Source: Prochlorococcus sp. AG-670-O13 (GTDB lineage Bacteria; Cyanobacteriota; Cyanobacteriia; PCC-6307; Cyanobiaceae). Taken from it: a stretch of 37,606 nucleotides of DNA. Shown one piece after another: positions 22,518 to 29,338 of this stretch. The translations under genes and the position numbers were made by a program. Numbering within the stretch: the stretch's first letter is position 1; each line of letters opens with the position of its first letter. The DNA lies in NCBI GenBank assembly GCA_003209055.1, contig QCTB01000009.1:1-37606 (forward strand). The letters run 5' to 3'. The notes below the pieces were generated by a model. That model was given only the letters and a program-made list of their open reading frames with translations. It ran no database searches and had not been told where the DNA came from.

Positions 22518-22643
22518 CTAGTCATATACTTTCTCCTGATCTTATATCTCCCTCTTATAACCCTCAGCAAGCTCATCATTTTATCTACACTCTCCAATTA
22601 TTTTTGCTATCTCGGAGATAGCTTTAGTTTTTTAATCTTGCAT
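22518..22643 (-). pseudogene. Dead copy of the 42-residue gene at 20882
   Basis: Begins MQD then TAA, continues KTKAISEIAKIIGECR, a second TAA, NDELAEGYKREI, a third TAA, and DQEKVYD. About 90% identical at DNA level to 20882-21010, with the neighbouring left-end sequence also conserved. Confidence 0.8.
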
Positions 22644-22737
22644 CTTAAAAACTTCTCTATATATAAAAACGAATTTCGAATAAAAATCAAATATAGTTTA
22701 TAGAATTAATTAGAAGAAAAATAATCTTTGATATTTA

Positions 22738-23055
22738 ATGTTGCGACTTCTTCCGTTACCGATTTTTATTTGCATTTATCTATTCTCTTGGTGGATGTGT
22801 AGAAAAAATATTGCTGCTAGTGATGAGCAACTAAAACCATGCATTGATTGGGCATACTTAAAAAATTTACCGCTTCCAAAAAAACCATCTTTTGTCGAGT
22901 TTTATATTGTTTATGTTTCATCTTTTATTAGATTTCCCTTTGGGATAATTATTCAACAACTACCTTTCGCAAAGAAGGTAAGATACTACGAAAAAGAAAT
23001 GAAATTAATTTTTGATAAATGGAACTTAGAAAAAATTAAAAAAATAATTAACTAA
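22738..23055 (+). CDS. Small membrane protein of unknown function
   Basis: 105 residues. Hydrophobic start (LLPLPIFICIYLFSWWM, 4-20), a second segment around 52-75 (FYIVYVSSFIRFPFGIIIQQ), and a basic helical tail. No family recognised. Followed within 5 bases by a remnant gene start. Confidence 0.65.
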   Translation: MLRLLPLPIFICIYLFSWWMCRKNIAASDEQLKPCIDWAYLKNLPLPKKPSFVEFYIVYVSSFIRFPFGIIIQQLPFAKKVRYYEKEMKLIFDKWNLEKIKKIIN

Positions 23056-23059
23056 TTAA

Positions 23060-23092
23060 ATGAAACGCTTACTACTTGCACCGCAAAAATAA
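23060..23092 (+). pseudogene. Orphan copy of the recurring MKRLLLAP gene start
   Basis: ATGAAACGCTTACTACTTGC then ACCGCAAAAATAA: ten codons (MKRLLLAPQK) and a stop. It is the cleanest form of the shared start found on several cargo genes; the body is missing and the promoter-hairpin module of the next gene follows at once. Confidence 0.6.
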
Positions 23093-23094
23093 GT

Positions 23095-23138
23095 AATTGA
23101 CAGTCGATCTAACATAGAGGAATAAACCCTCTTTTTTT
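23095..23138 (+). promoter_or_regulatory. Promoter-hairpin module, copy e
   Basis: AATTGACAGTCGATC (23095-23109), -10-like TAACAT (23110-23115), inverted repeat AGAGG/CCTCT (23116-23120, 23128-23132) and T7 ending at the ATG at 23139. Confidence 0.65.
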
Positions 23139-23306
23139 ATGGGAAAATTTTCTTCACAAGAAATAGAAAGACAATACAATTTGATCAAAATGCTTTTAGC
23201 TGAACCTGATAAGTATAAAGATGCCATTGAGGCAATTAAGAAAGATATTGCTTATATGCCTACAGAGCTTAAGAAAAAACTTGAAGAAGAAAATATCACC
23301 TTATAA
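23139..23306 (+). CDS. Small helical protein of unknown function
   Basis: 55 residues: MGKFSSQEIERQYNLIKMLL, AEPDKYKDAIEAIKKDIAYM, then PTELKKKLEEENITL. Entirely helical and charged. Starts right at the end of a promoter-hairpin module, which supports it being expressed. The stop abuts another remnant start (ATGAAACCCTTACTACTTC at 23307, 18 codons to 23363). Confidence 0.65.
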   Translation: MGKFSSQEIERQYNLIKMLLAEPDKYKDAIEAIKKDIAYMPTELKKKLEEENITL

Positions 23307-23359
23307 ATGAAACCCTTACTACTTCTACCTCTTTCTTATTGGCAGATGGCAATTAAGTA

Positions 23360-23575
23360 TTAAACACCCGCTAGTTTTTGTTTTGCTTGTCGTTTTTTTA
23401 GAATTGAATAAGATTGTGAAGCCCATCTTCGAGAAGTATCAAATTCAGGATCTAACGTCTTTCTAAGTGATTTGCCTATTTTAAATACTTCTACTAAGCC
23501 TAGATAAATTATTACCAGTACCTTAGTTATGTTTACTGCAACAGCTGCTATCTTTTGAATTCTTTGATCTTGCAT
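23360..23575 (-). CDS. Small protein with one membrane segment
   Basis: 71 residues. Hydrophobic stretch at about 9-30 (AAVAVNITKVLVIIYLGLVE), then a basic tail (RKTLDPEFDTSRRWASQSYS). Starts MQDQRI, like the MQDRK start of the 42-residue family, hinting at a shared 5' region. Function unknown. Confidence 0.6.
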   Translation of the reverse strand: MQDQRIQKIAAVAVNITKVLVIIYLGLVEVFKIGKSLRKTLDPEFDTSRRWASQSYSILKKRQAKQKLAGV

Positions 23576-23835
23576 TTGAACTTATAAAAGCTCACTAAAA
23601 TTACCAGTTGTAAGAAATTATGCAAATCTTTTTTCAAATTAAAGAGTAAAAACAACTTCCAAAGTTCTACTTGGCACTAGGTCGATGAAGAGACCCTCCG
23701 AGAGCCTCTCCCGACTAATATCATGACATTTCAAACAATATCAGTGCTGTTTTTTCTGTCTTAGAAATCATTAACTATTAGATAATTAATCAGTAATATC
23801 AAAAGTTCCAACAAATCTCTTAAAAAACATCTCGA

Positions 23836-23883
23836 GTGCTTTGGGATCACTAGGTCGCAGTTTCGAATCATGTCTCGCCCCGA
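23836..23883 (+). repeat. tRNA-Pro 3'-half, attachment site, diverged
   Basis: GGGATCAC breaks the anticodon stem and two extra bases lie before CGCCCCGA. A decayed terminator follows (about 23903-23932). Confidence 0.85.
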
Positions 23884-24194
23884 CTCTTAGAATCCATCTA
23901 ATAGTCTGGTTCCCAGCCTATTTTTTTATTGATTACATTTGAGAATAATGGGACTGAGCGAGCTTTGAGCGAGGATTTACTATACCTTGCAATACTTCGC
24001 TACCTGAACTCGCTTACTATGACTTAAATAAGCAATAAACAAATAATCGTTCCAATACTAAAAATTAAACTCCTACCCTGAGAATTAATTTTCAATTATA
24101 AAATTTACAATACATATATATAGTATTAATTTAATCTTCAAATTCTGCATAAATATCAAACTTATTTGCGCCCTACAAGCGGTCTAATACACTC

Positions 24195-24413
24195 TTAATA
24201 GATTTCAACTCCTCCCCTATTTTCTCTATCAGCAATATTTGTAGATAATATTTTAAAACTTTCACTAATAGCTTGTATTTCTGCTTTGGGTCTTGTGTTT
24301 CTATCTAATTCTAATTCAACAAGTCTTGCAACTAATGCAGGTACAAGCTCAGCAATAAAACTATTTACATACTTATTTTGATAATTGTGTTTTAAATCTT
24401 GGATTAAGCCCTG
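24195..24413 (-). pseudogene. 5'-truncated gene fragment
   Basis: Open for 72 codons after a TAG, with no start codon: GLIQDLKHNYQNKYVNSF, IAELVPALVARLVELELD, RNTRPKAEIQAISESFKIL, to EIY and TAA. Helical, well-formed protein sequence, so a real gene that lost its 5' end. Not recognised. The stretch 23977-24194 to its left shows no gene. Confidence 0.5.
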
Positions 24414-24454
24414 CTAATGTTGATCAATAAATAACTTAAATAGTAAATAAAATT

Positions 24455-24607
24455 TTATTTCGTTCTTTTATTGACTTTAAAATAATAACCATATTGAGAT
24501 GCAATTGTTGATCCTCTATCCGTATATTGGAGTACCTCAAACCGTACATATTTATTAGTCGTTTGATTAGCTTGTCTAGTTAGAACATAGTAGTAGCAGT
24601 AATGAGT
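24455..24607 (-). pseudogene. Possible gene fragment
   Basis: Fifty codons without a start codon, ending FKVNKRTK and TAA: includes VLTRQANQTTNKYVRFEVLQ and YTDRGSTIASQYGYYF. Composition looks protein-like but there is no family match I can name, and it abuts the 24612 gene head to head. Confidence 0.3.
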
Positions 24608-24611
24608 TCAA

Positions 24612-24797
24612 ATGTCTTCAACACCTATCAAATCTTGTAAAAAATATGTACTAAGTTACAAAGATTCATCAAACAATACACATCAATTAGGGTTCTATGC
24701 TCGCGATGCGTACGATTGCTTGATGCTTGCAAGAGAGTTTAACTCTTACGTCCATGATCATCCACGTTCGGTGGTCAGAATCCAACAAAAATTTTAA
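24612..24797 (+). CDS. Small conserved-type protein of unknown function
   Basis: 61 residues, beginning MSSTPIKSCKKYVLSYKDSS and ending SVVRIQQKF; a compact alpha/beta pattern (KKYVLSYKD, LGFYARDAYDCLMLAREF, VVRIQQKF). Small proteins of this look are common in marine picocyanobacteria, but I cannot name the family. The next gene starts 8 bases on, so the two are likely one operon. Confidence 0.65.
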   Translation: MSSTPIKSCKKYVLSYKDSSNNTHQLGFYARDAYDCLMLAREFNSYVHDHPRSVVRIQQKF

Positions 24798-24804
24798 GGT
24801 AATT

Positions 24805-24993
24805 ATGAATTTAAAAACTTCACCATTCGCAATTCAAGATAAGAAATTAAGGGATCTTGATCTTGCAAAAGAATATCCAACTCTTAAAGATTTAATGAAA
24901 GAGCAAGGAGTATCAACAGACTTATCTGATTACCAGGATAAAGAATGTGAATCGAATCCATCCAGCCGGAGTTGCTTGGTATATGACGATTAG
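24805..24993 (+). CDS. CP12-like protein with only the C-terminal GAPDH-binding tail
   Basis: 62 residues. I start at ATG 24805 (MNLKTSPFAIQ). The end, KECESNPSSRSCLVYDD (46-62), is the CP12 C-terminal signature: Cys48, then Cys57 nine residues on, then VYDD. In CP12 this tail forms a redox disulphide and enters the GAPDH active site. The N-terminal Cys pair and the AWD-VEEL core of full CP12 are absent. It may therefore inhibit GAPDH alone, without building the PRK-CP12-GAPDH complex. Cyanophages also carry cp12 genes, so transfer is plausible. Confidence 0.65.
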   Translation: MNLKTSPFAIQDKKLRDLDLAKEYPTLKDLMKEQGVSTDLSDYQDKECESNPSSRSCLVYDD

Positions 24994-25057
24994 TTTGCCT
25001 ATCTTGATTCGTATACCAATATTTTTGCTATTAATTAAGTAGAGACTTTTTTTATTA

Positions 25058-25147
25058 ATGCCATCAGACGTATTTTTAATGAATATGTGCGTTTTCGTAA
25101 TTGGTTTACTGGTCAGAAGAGAGATCAAACTTAAGATGGCTAGATAG
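25058..25147 (+). CDS. Very small hydrophobic protein (uncertain)
   Basis: 29 codons, MPSDVFLMNMCVFVIGLLVR to KMAR, one membrane-like segment. No clear ribosome site. Listed because it directly precedes another tiny hydrophobic frame. Confidence 0.25.
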   Translation: MPSDVFLMNMCVFVIGLLVRREIKLKMAR

Positions 25148-25150
25148 ATT

Positions 25151-25270
25151 ATGAAGACACAAATTTTTAAAGAACAGTACGTCCCTAATTTCCATGCTAT
25201 TACTCTTTTACTAATGCTGCTTCTATGTCTGTGGTTGCCGCTAGCTCTCCGATTCTTATTAATATTTTAA
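25151..25270 (+). CDS. Very small single-pass membrane protein (uncertain)
   Basis: 39 codons. Hydrophobic from residue 15 to the end (AITLLLMLLLCLWLPLALRF). Such tiny membrane proteins are frequent in cyanobacterial genomes. No family assigned. Confidence 0.35.
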   Translation: MKTQIFKEQYVPNFHAITLLLMLLLCLWLPLALRFLLIF

Positions 25271-25776
25271 AACCCAAGTTAGATCCCTGTAAAATGTAGC
25301 TTTAGAAAATTAGAACTTAATTATTCGTAGCTTATAACCCAAATTCATCAATTGGTTATATGTCGATTTTATTTGTAAAGGGTTAAGAGAAAGACGTCTT
25401 TCTTAATTCTTTTGAAAAAAAACCCCCTTTGTTATCTGCATTATTCTCAATAGTTATATATTCCTTCCCTTTATTTAGAATCCAAGGCTCTTTTGGAAAT
25501 ACTCATCTCCAATTTGATAATTCCATGGAAAAATACTATTAGTTTGATTTTGAAGTGACAAATTGAATATTTAACATTAATTTTTTTTACTCTGGTACTT
25601 TGCAATCTCTTTAAAGAGTATATATAGTGACTGTTTTATATGCTGTCTGAATCATTCACGTTTTGGTTGTTATAGGCAAAAAAAGACCCTTGCGAGCCTA
25701 GGTGAAGGAAGATTTCTATCACTGCAAATAAACAGGAATAAGCAACCCACCTAAAGCAAGGAAAATTACAGTCAAA
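25271..25776. other. Intergenic stretch without a recognised gene
   Basis: About 500 AT-rich bases with no convincing reading frame. Only the last part (from about 25680) has a higher GC content and leads into the candidate small RNA. Confidence 0.5.
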
Positions 25777-25864
25777 CACTATATATAGTGCTAGTATATT
25801 ACAAAGGCTGGGTGATGGGGATGATCTAGCTTTTAACTTGGGCGTAGCTAACGCCCTTTTTTTT
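25777..25864 (+). ncRNA. Candidate small RNA with promoter, operator palindrome and terminator
   Basis: Perfect 14-bp palindrome CACTATATATAGTG (25777-25790), then -10-like TATATT (25795-25800), about 60 transcribed bases with no ORF, and a strong terminator GGGCGT/ACGCCC (25840-25845, 25851-25856) with T8. The compact promoter-to-terminator unit without a start codon suggests an sRNA of roughly 58 nt starting near 25806. The terminator overlaps the 3' end of the convergent 25863 gene and could also serve it. Confidence 0.4.
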
Positions 25865-26012
25865 ATGGATATAACTTCTTAATAGCTTCTTTTTGTTCTT
25901 GTTTTTTTATTTCTTTAGCATCATAAACAGGAGAAGTATTCTGATTAAGTGATATGAAAAAAGAACTTTTTTTAAAACGTTTGAATTTAGGGGTAAGTAA
26001 TAAGCGTTTCAT
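25863..26012 (-). CDS. Small basic protein with the recurring gene start
   Basis: 49 residues from ATG 26012: MKRLLLTPKFKRFKKSSFFI ... EAIKKLYP. The first 23 bases match the shared cargo start (ATGAAACGCTTATTACTTAC), but the hydrophobic core of a signal peptide is missing, so the start may have been joined to another body or damaged. One base after the cupredoxin stop. Confidence 0.5.
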   Translation of the reverse strand: MKRLLLTPKFKRFKKSSFFISLNQNTSPVYDAKEIKKQEQKEAIKKLYP

Positions 26013-26013
26013 A

Positions 26014-26418
26014 TTAATCAACAATAATAGACCCACCCATACCAAAAGATGCATGCGGAGAACAGACATAATAGTAAGTTCCCGCTGGTACGCCCATGGT
26101 ATTCCATGCTAATTTTCCATTTTGAGTCCCTTGAGTACCAGAAATTGTCCCAGTGGTTACCTGATTACCTCCTCCACGAGAAAATTCAGTTTTTATATAT
26201 AACGGATGACGAGATGCATCAACATCAAAAATAATTGTATCTCCTTGATCAACAGTAACTTTAGGATCATTTCCTCTTACAGATCCATTTCTATCAGTTC
26301 CACTAAGAATATAGTTTTTATAGCTCTCTGCTGATACAGAAATATAAAACGTTTCTGAATTTGCAATAGCTGGAGCTGAGAAACCCAAAAGTAAAGGGAA
26401 TAATAAAAATGAACGCAT
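26014..26418 (-). CDS. Exported cupredoxin (type 1 copper protein)
   Basis: 134 residues. Signal peptide MRSFLLFPLLLGFSAPAIAN, cleavage after AIA. Copper ligands can be placed: His71 in SRHPLYI, and Cys119, His122, Met127 in YYYVCSPHASFGM. That is the type 1 site of plastocyanin-like and azurin-like proteins, so it could carry electrons in the periplasm or thylakoid lumen, or bind copper. The spacing C-x2-H-x4-M and the unusual loop set it apart from true plastocyanin (PetE). Confidence 0.8.
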   Translation of the reverse strand: MRSFLLFPLLLGFSAPAIANSETFYISVSAESYKNYILSGTDRNGSVRGNDPKVTVDQGDTIIFDVDASRHPLYIKTEFSRGGGNQVTTGTISGTQGTQNGKLAWNTMGVPAGTYYYVCSPHASFGMGGSIIVD

Positions 26419-26520
26419 AAATTTAAAACATCTTTAGTACTTATAGTAAGAAAAAAAAAAATTACAAACTGTCCCTTATTTAAGATATACCGTAATTAAT
26501 AAATTTAAAATATCTTCGAT

Positions 26521-26541
26521 CTAGTGCTGATAGAGCACTAG
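26521..26541. repeat. Internal palindrome CTAGTGCT/AGCACTAG with loop GATAG
   Basis: Perfect 8-bp arms, the same as the extended anticodon stem of the attachment sites, but with a different loop. It lies 9 bases before the right arm pair of cassette K. Decayed half-copies precede the right pairs at 1984, 3275, 17408, 22186 and 23694. Confidence 0.65.
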
Positions 26542-26701
26542 GTTGCATATGAGCGAGATTTGAGCGAGCTTTTGCATAAATACGCTATACCATGCAACAT
26601 ATGGATGCAATGCTGAGACTCATATTAATCCTAGTCATACCTACTAATAAGCTATAGACTCACTTGTTTATTTAGCCTACTGTCGCAATTTGCTTAGCGG
26701 T

Positions 26702-26746
26702 TGCTTTGGGAGCACTAGGTCGCAGGTTCGAATCCTGTCGCCCCGA
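26702..26746 (+). repeat. tRNA-Pro 3'-half, attachment site, well preserved
   Basis: Near-perfect copy, better kept than its neighbours at 23836 and 27961. Confidence 0.9.
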
Positions 26747-27960
26747 TCATTTATAGCAGTAAGTCTCAGCTAATGTATAGTTAACTCAAAAAATTACTTC
26801 ACGCAAAACTTACTCAAAATAAATATATTTATTAATTTTTTAAAAATTTAATTTGTAGAATTTAGAGATTATCAATCAAAATAGTTTTATTTAAAGGACT
26901 ATCATTTTTTAGAGCAATTATATTTTCATATGTTTTTTTTGAATCAAAATACCCTAGATTTCCATTGTCATTTAGTGAGTATATTGAATATTCATAATTT
27001 TCAAGAAATTCTATAATATTGTTCAAATCTTTTTCTAGATAATTTAAAAACATATCCCTTCTATATTCCAAAATAATTGGGGCTGTATTTAATTTAAGAA
27101 AATTGCGAGAGCCTCTTAAAACTAATTCTTCCATTCCCTCAACATCTATTTTAACAACAAGAACATTATCTATTTCCACTTTTCCCTGATCAATTATCTG
27201 ATCGAAACTTTTACTTTCAACATATTCAAATTGCTGAGAATCTAAAGATTTTACTGAAGGATTCCATCCTTTAATGAGTGAGTTTGCACCTGTATTACCA
27301 TTATTAATAAAAAGTTTCGTATATTTTTTATCTATTTTTTCACCTAAAGCACATATATAGATTTTTGACCTTAAATTATTTAGATATATATTTTTTAGAA
27401 GTATTGATGCATTCTCTTTTGAAGGCTCAACCGCAATTAATTCATAGTTTTTAATTGCACAAATTGGAATCGAAGCTGTTCCTACATTAGCTCCAATGTC
27501 AATTACTATATTACGTTTATTTTCCTGCAATTTGTTTACGATACGATAAACACTCATCTCAAATGGCTTTTGTCTTAGATAACTAGTAAAACCTATGTGA
27601 TCTCTTATATTTAATATTAATTTCCAATCTCTACCTCTTAAATTAAATTCTCTTGGCTTTAAGTTAAATTGATATACTTTGCGTATTAAGTTTGGATCAA
27701 AACACATAATAAATTTTGACCCGTAAGGAATTTTTTTTATTGATGTTAAACAAGGAAGAAAAATATAATTTGGTAAAAAAATGTGAGAAAATTTACCTAA
27801 TAACAAAAATATTTTTAAAGCATATTTTTTAAATTTCTTTTCCATAATATTTTTCCTTGATTTACGTATAAATTGAGAAGTATTTAAATCCCTGTTAAAT
27901 TAGCTGAAAAACTTTAATCTGCCTAAATATTTAACTTGCCGTAGCAAATTAAGTGACGTA
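26747..27960. mobile_element. Cassette L (left arm pair only)
   Basis: Left pair TTCACGCAAAA, CTTACTCAAAA (26798-26819) at the standard 52-bp distance. No matching pair is visible near 27850 where the right one should be. A similar pair occurs at 30804-30825. One gene. Confidence 0.5.
26862..27845 (-). CDS. FkbM-family SAM-dependent methyltransferase
   Basis: 327 residues. SAM-binding motif I VIDIGANVGTAS (114-125), acidic AVEP (138-141) and the FkbM hallmark KIDVEGMEELVLRG (from about 229). The family mostly O-methylates sugars in polysaccharides, glycolipids or natural products, so a surface-glycan role fits an island gene that may alter phage receptors. The first 100 residues are basic and partly hydrophobic. 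It stands alone, with no glycosyltransferase beside it. Confidence 0.87.
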   Translation of the reverse strand: MEKKFKKYALKIFLLLGKFSHIFLPNYIFLPCLTSIKKIPYGSKFIMCFDPNLIRKVYQFNLKPREFNLRGRDWKLILNIRDHIGFTSYLRQKPFEMSVYRIVNKLQENKRNIVIDIGANVGTASIPICAIKNYELIAVEPSKENASILLKNIYLNNLRSKIYICALGEKIDKKYTKLFINNGNTGANSLIKGWNPSVKSLDSQQFEYVESKSFDQIIDQGKVEIDNVLVVKIDVEGMEELVLRGSRNFLKLNTAPIILEYRRDMFLNYLEKDLNNIIEFLENYEYSIYSLNDNGNLGYFDSKKTYENIIALKNDSPLNKTILIDNL

Positions 27961-28005
27961 TGCTTTGGGAGCAATAGGTCGCAGGTTCTAATCCTGTTGC
28001 CCCAA
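27961..28005 (+). repeat. tRNA-Pro 3'-half, attachment site, diverged
   Basis: Changes include GCAATAGG, TTCTAATCC and CCCCAA at the end. Still followed by an intact terminator. Confidence 0.85.
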
Positions 28006-28027
28006 CTCTTCAAAACCAATTCATATT

Positions 28028-28053
28028 AGAGAGTTACCCATACTCTCTTTTTT
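28028..28053 (+). terminator. tRNA-Pro terminator copy
   Basis: AGAGAGT/ACTCTCT stem and T6, the same compensated version as at 17624. A tandem arm-like pair GGCCCTAGAGT, TGGCTCTAAAA (28080-28101) follows at the expected distance, with no right partner found. Confidence 0.75.
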
Positions 28054-28130
28054 ATTGCTTTCATTCTCAGATGAGAAAGGGCCCTAGAGTTGGCTCTAAA
28101 ATCTCCGAAGATCTCCAAAAAAATACTTAA

Positions 28131-28334
28131 TTAATTACTAATACTATTTGCTCCACCACTTACTAAAAAAATTATTCCTCCTAATGCCATAGTTGCAACT
28201 CCCATATAAGGATATTTTTTAATTGTTAATTTAGTAATTTGAAGCCAAGAAAAGTATCTATCCGATTTATCAACTTCAATTTTCTTTTCTCTTGGAGGTA
28301 GGCCTAGCTCCTCTCTTCTTCTAGCTTCTCCCAT
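28131..28334 (-). CDS. DUF2839 small membrane protein
   Basis: 67 residues. The start MGEARRREELGLPPREKK followed by SWLQITK and a single membrane segment (about 44-60) is the pattern of the cyanobacterial DUF2839 family; function unknown. A decayed operator/-10 (28444-28464) without its hairpin lies about 110 bases upstream, possibly the relic of its promoter. Confidence 0.8.
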   Translation of the reverse strand: MGEARRREELGLPPREKKIEVDKSDRYFSWLQITKLTIKKYPYMGVATMALGGIIFLVSGGANSISN

Positions 28335-28488
28335 AATTAAATAAGTATATGCAAATAATTGAATCTATACTAAAAATTAAGCTCGATCACTGCGAGTTAA
28401 TCATCAAATTATTTTTACCAATATTTAGAATTTGTAATCCTCTATGTTAGTTCGACTGTCAATTAAGTAAATATAAAAAATTCAAACT

Positions 28489-28743
28489 TTAAAGGATTGG
28501 ATATGCTATCCATCCAAATAAAGTGTAGTTAATAATGACAGCCATGAAGCCTATCATTGCCAGTCTTCCATTTGTTCTTTCCGCAATAAACCAATAGCTA
28601 TTTGGCCATTGAAATTTAGAAGTATTGGATATTTGATTTTCAGAAAGTAGAGTCTCTTTAGGAGCATTGTCCTGGTCAAGATAATAATTACTATCTGGGT
28701 AATAGCTTTCGCTTCGAATATTGTCTTCTTTTTTATCAATCAT
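28489..28743 (-). CDS. hli: High-light-inducible protein (Hli/Scp)
   Basis: 84 residues. ERTNGRLAMIGF (55-66) is the chlorophyll-binding motif of one-helix Hli proteins, within the single membrane segment (62-80); a polar, acidic N-terminal extension of about 45 residues precedes it. Hlips bind chlorophyll and carotenoid in thylakoids, protect photosystem assembly under excess light and are frequent island and cyanophage genes. Just upstream (28837 downwards) lies another copy of the recurring MKRL gene start, running 33 codons and overlapping the hli start. Confidence 0.9.
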   Translation of the reverse strand: MIDKKEDNIRSESYYPDSNYYLDQDNAPKETLLSENQISNTSKFQWPNSYWFIAERTNGRLAMIGFMAVIINYTLFGWIAYPIL

Positions 28744-28883
28744 TTTTTTTAGAGATTAGTATTTCATATATCTTAAAAAGTAAAAAGACTAAATAGGGTA
28801 AAAAGGTACTTTTGGAGGAAGGTTGTAAGCGTTTCATTTTAAATCTAATATCAATCAATTATGCTTTAGAAATTAACGATCAA

Positions 28884-28928
28884 GTGCTATAGGGCAATAG
28901 GTCGCGGGTTGGGATCCTCTCGCCCCGA
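28884..28928 (+). repeat. tRNA-Pro 3'-half, attachment site, heavily diverged
   Basis: Anticodon loop lost (GTGCTATAGGGCAA) and T loop changed, but GGTCGCGGGTT and CGCCCCGA remain. Confidence 0.75.
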
Positions 28929-28980
28929 TAAGTTAAAGCAATAAGTCTCAGCAAATACAAAACTTATTTAAAAAGTGTCC

Positions 28981-29338
28981 TTAATCAAACAGCTTTATTG
29001 AATCAATCACGTCAACATACCAATCAAAACCTATTCTTTCACAAAAGGCATATGGAGCTTCTTGGCCATGAAGAACTAAAGTAATTCCTAACTTTTTTAT
29101 AAATTTTTTGGAGATAATAATTAGATTTATCAATAGCTTTGCTATATCTTTCCTCATTTCTTTTTATTTCCACTTTTATAGTTTTCGGCAAGAAGATAAG
29201 ACTCATTCCACCAAGCATATCATTCCTGCACAAGTTAAATAAGTAAGCCTTTCTTGAAATAGGTATTAATTTAACTGCCATAATTGAAGTACTTAATGCA
29301 ATAACAGATAAAAGGGCTTTACTAATTGAATTATTCAT
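28981..29338 (-). pseudogene. Frameshifted paralogue of the anchored protein at 2871
   Basis: Opens MNNSISKALLSVIALSTSIM and PISRKAYLFNLC as in 2871-3212, shifts frame after NLCR, returns for ERYSKAIDKSNYYLQKIY, shifts again, and the end (HGQEAPYAFCERIGFDWYV) continues in a third frame to a TAA at 28981. At least two frameshifts. A tandem pair AGCCGACAGAT, TGCCGACAAGT (29381-29402) follows its 5' end. Confidence 0.85.

Larger units (their letters stand above)
22373..23835. mobile_element. Integrase-less cassette J (arm word CCCTCC + 5)
   Basis: Left pair CCCTCCAGTAG, CCCCTTATGAG (22450-22471); right pair CCCTCCGAGAG, CCTCTCCCGAC (23694-23715). Shares arm word and one gene with cassette I, the copy here being dead. 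Other cargo: a small membrane protein, a 55-residue protein, gene-start remnants and a 71-residue protein. Confidence 0.65.
23884..26701. mobile_element. Integrase-less cassette K (arm word TGAGCGAG + 3)
   Basis: Left pair TGAGCGAGCTT, TGAGCGAGGAT (23955-23976); right pair TGAGCGAGATT, TGAGCGAGCTT (26550-26571), 130 bp from the next fragment. The internal palindrome at 26521-26541 precedes the right pair. Contents: two gene fragments, small proteins, a CP12-like protein, a candidate sRNA and a cupredoxin. Confidence 0.75.

Noticed and set aside
22388-22597. A 69-codon minus-strand frame in cassette J
   Set aside because: It runs across the left arm pair and the dead copy of the 42-residue gene in another frame; its sequence is not protein-like and it has no counterpart in cassette I.
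1984-26571. Reading the tandem 11-mers as PHO boxes or other promoter operators
   Set aside because: PHO boxes also have an 11-bp period, but here the word changes with each cassette, the same word occurs at both ends of that cassette, and the distance is fixed to the tRNA fragment, not to genes.
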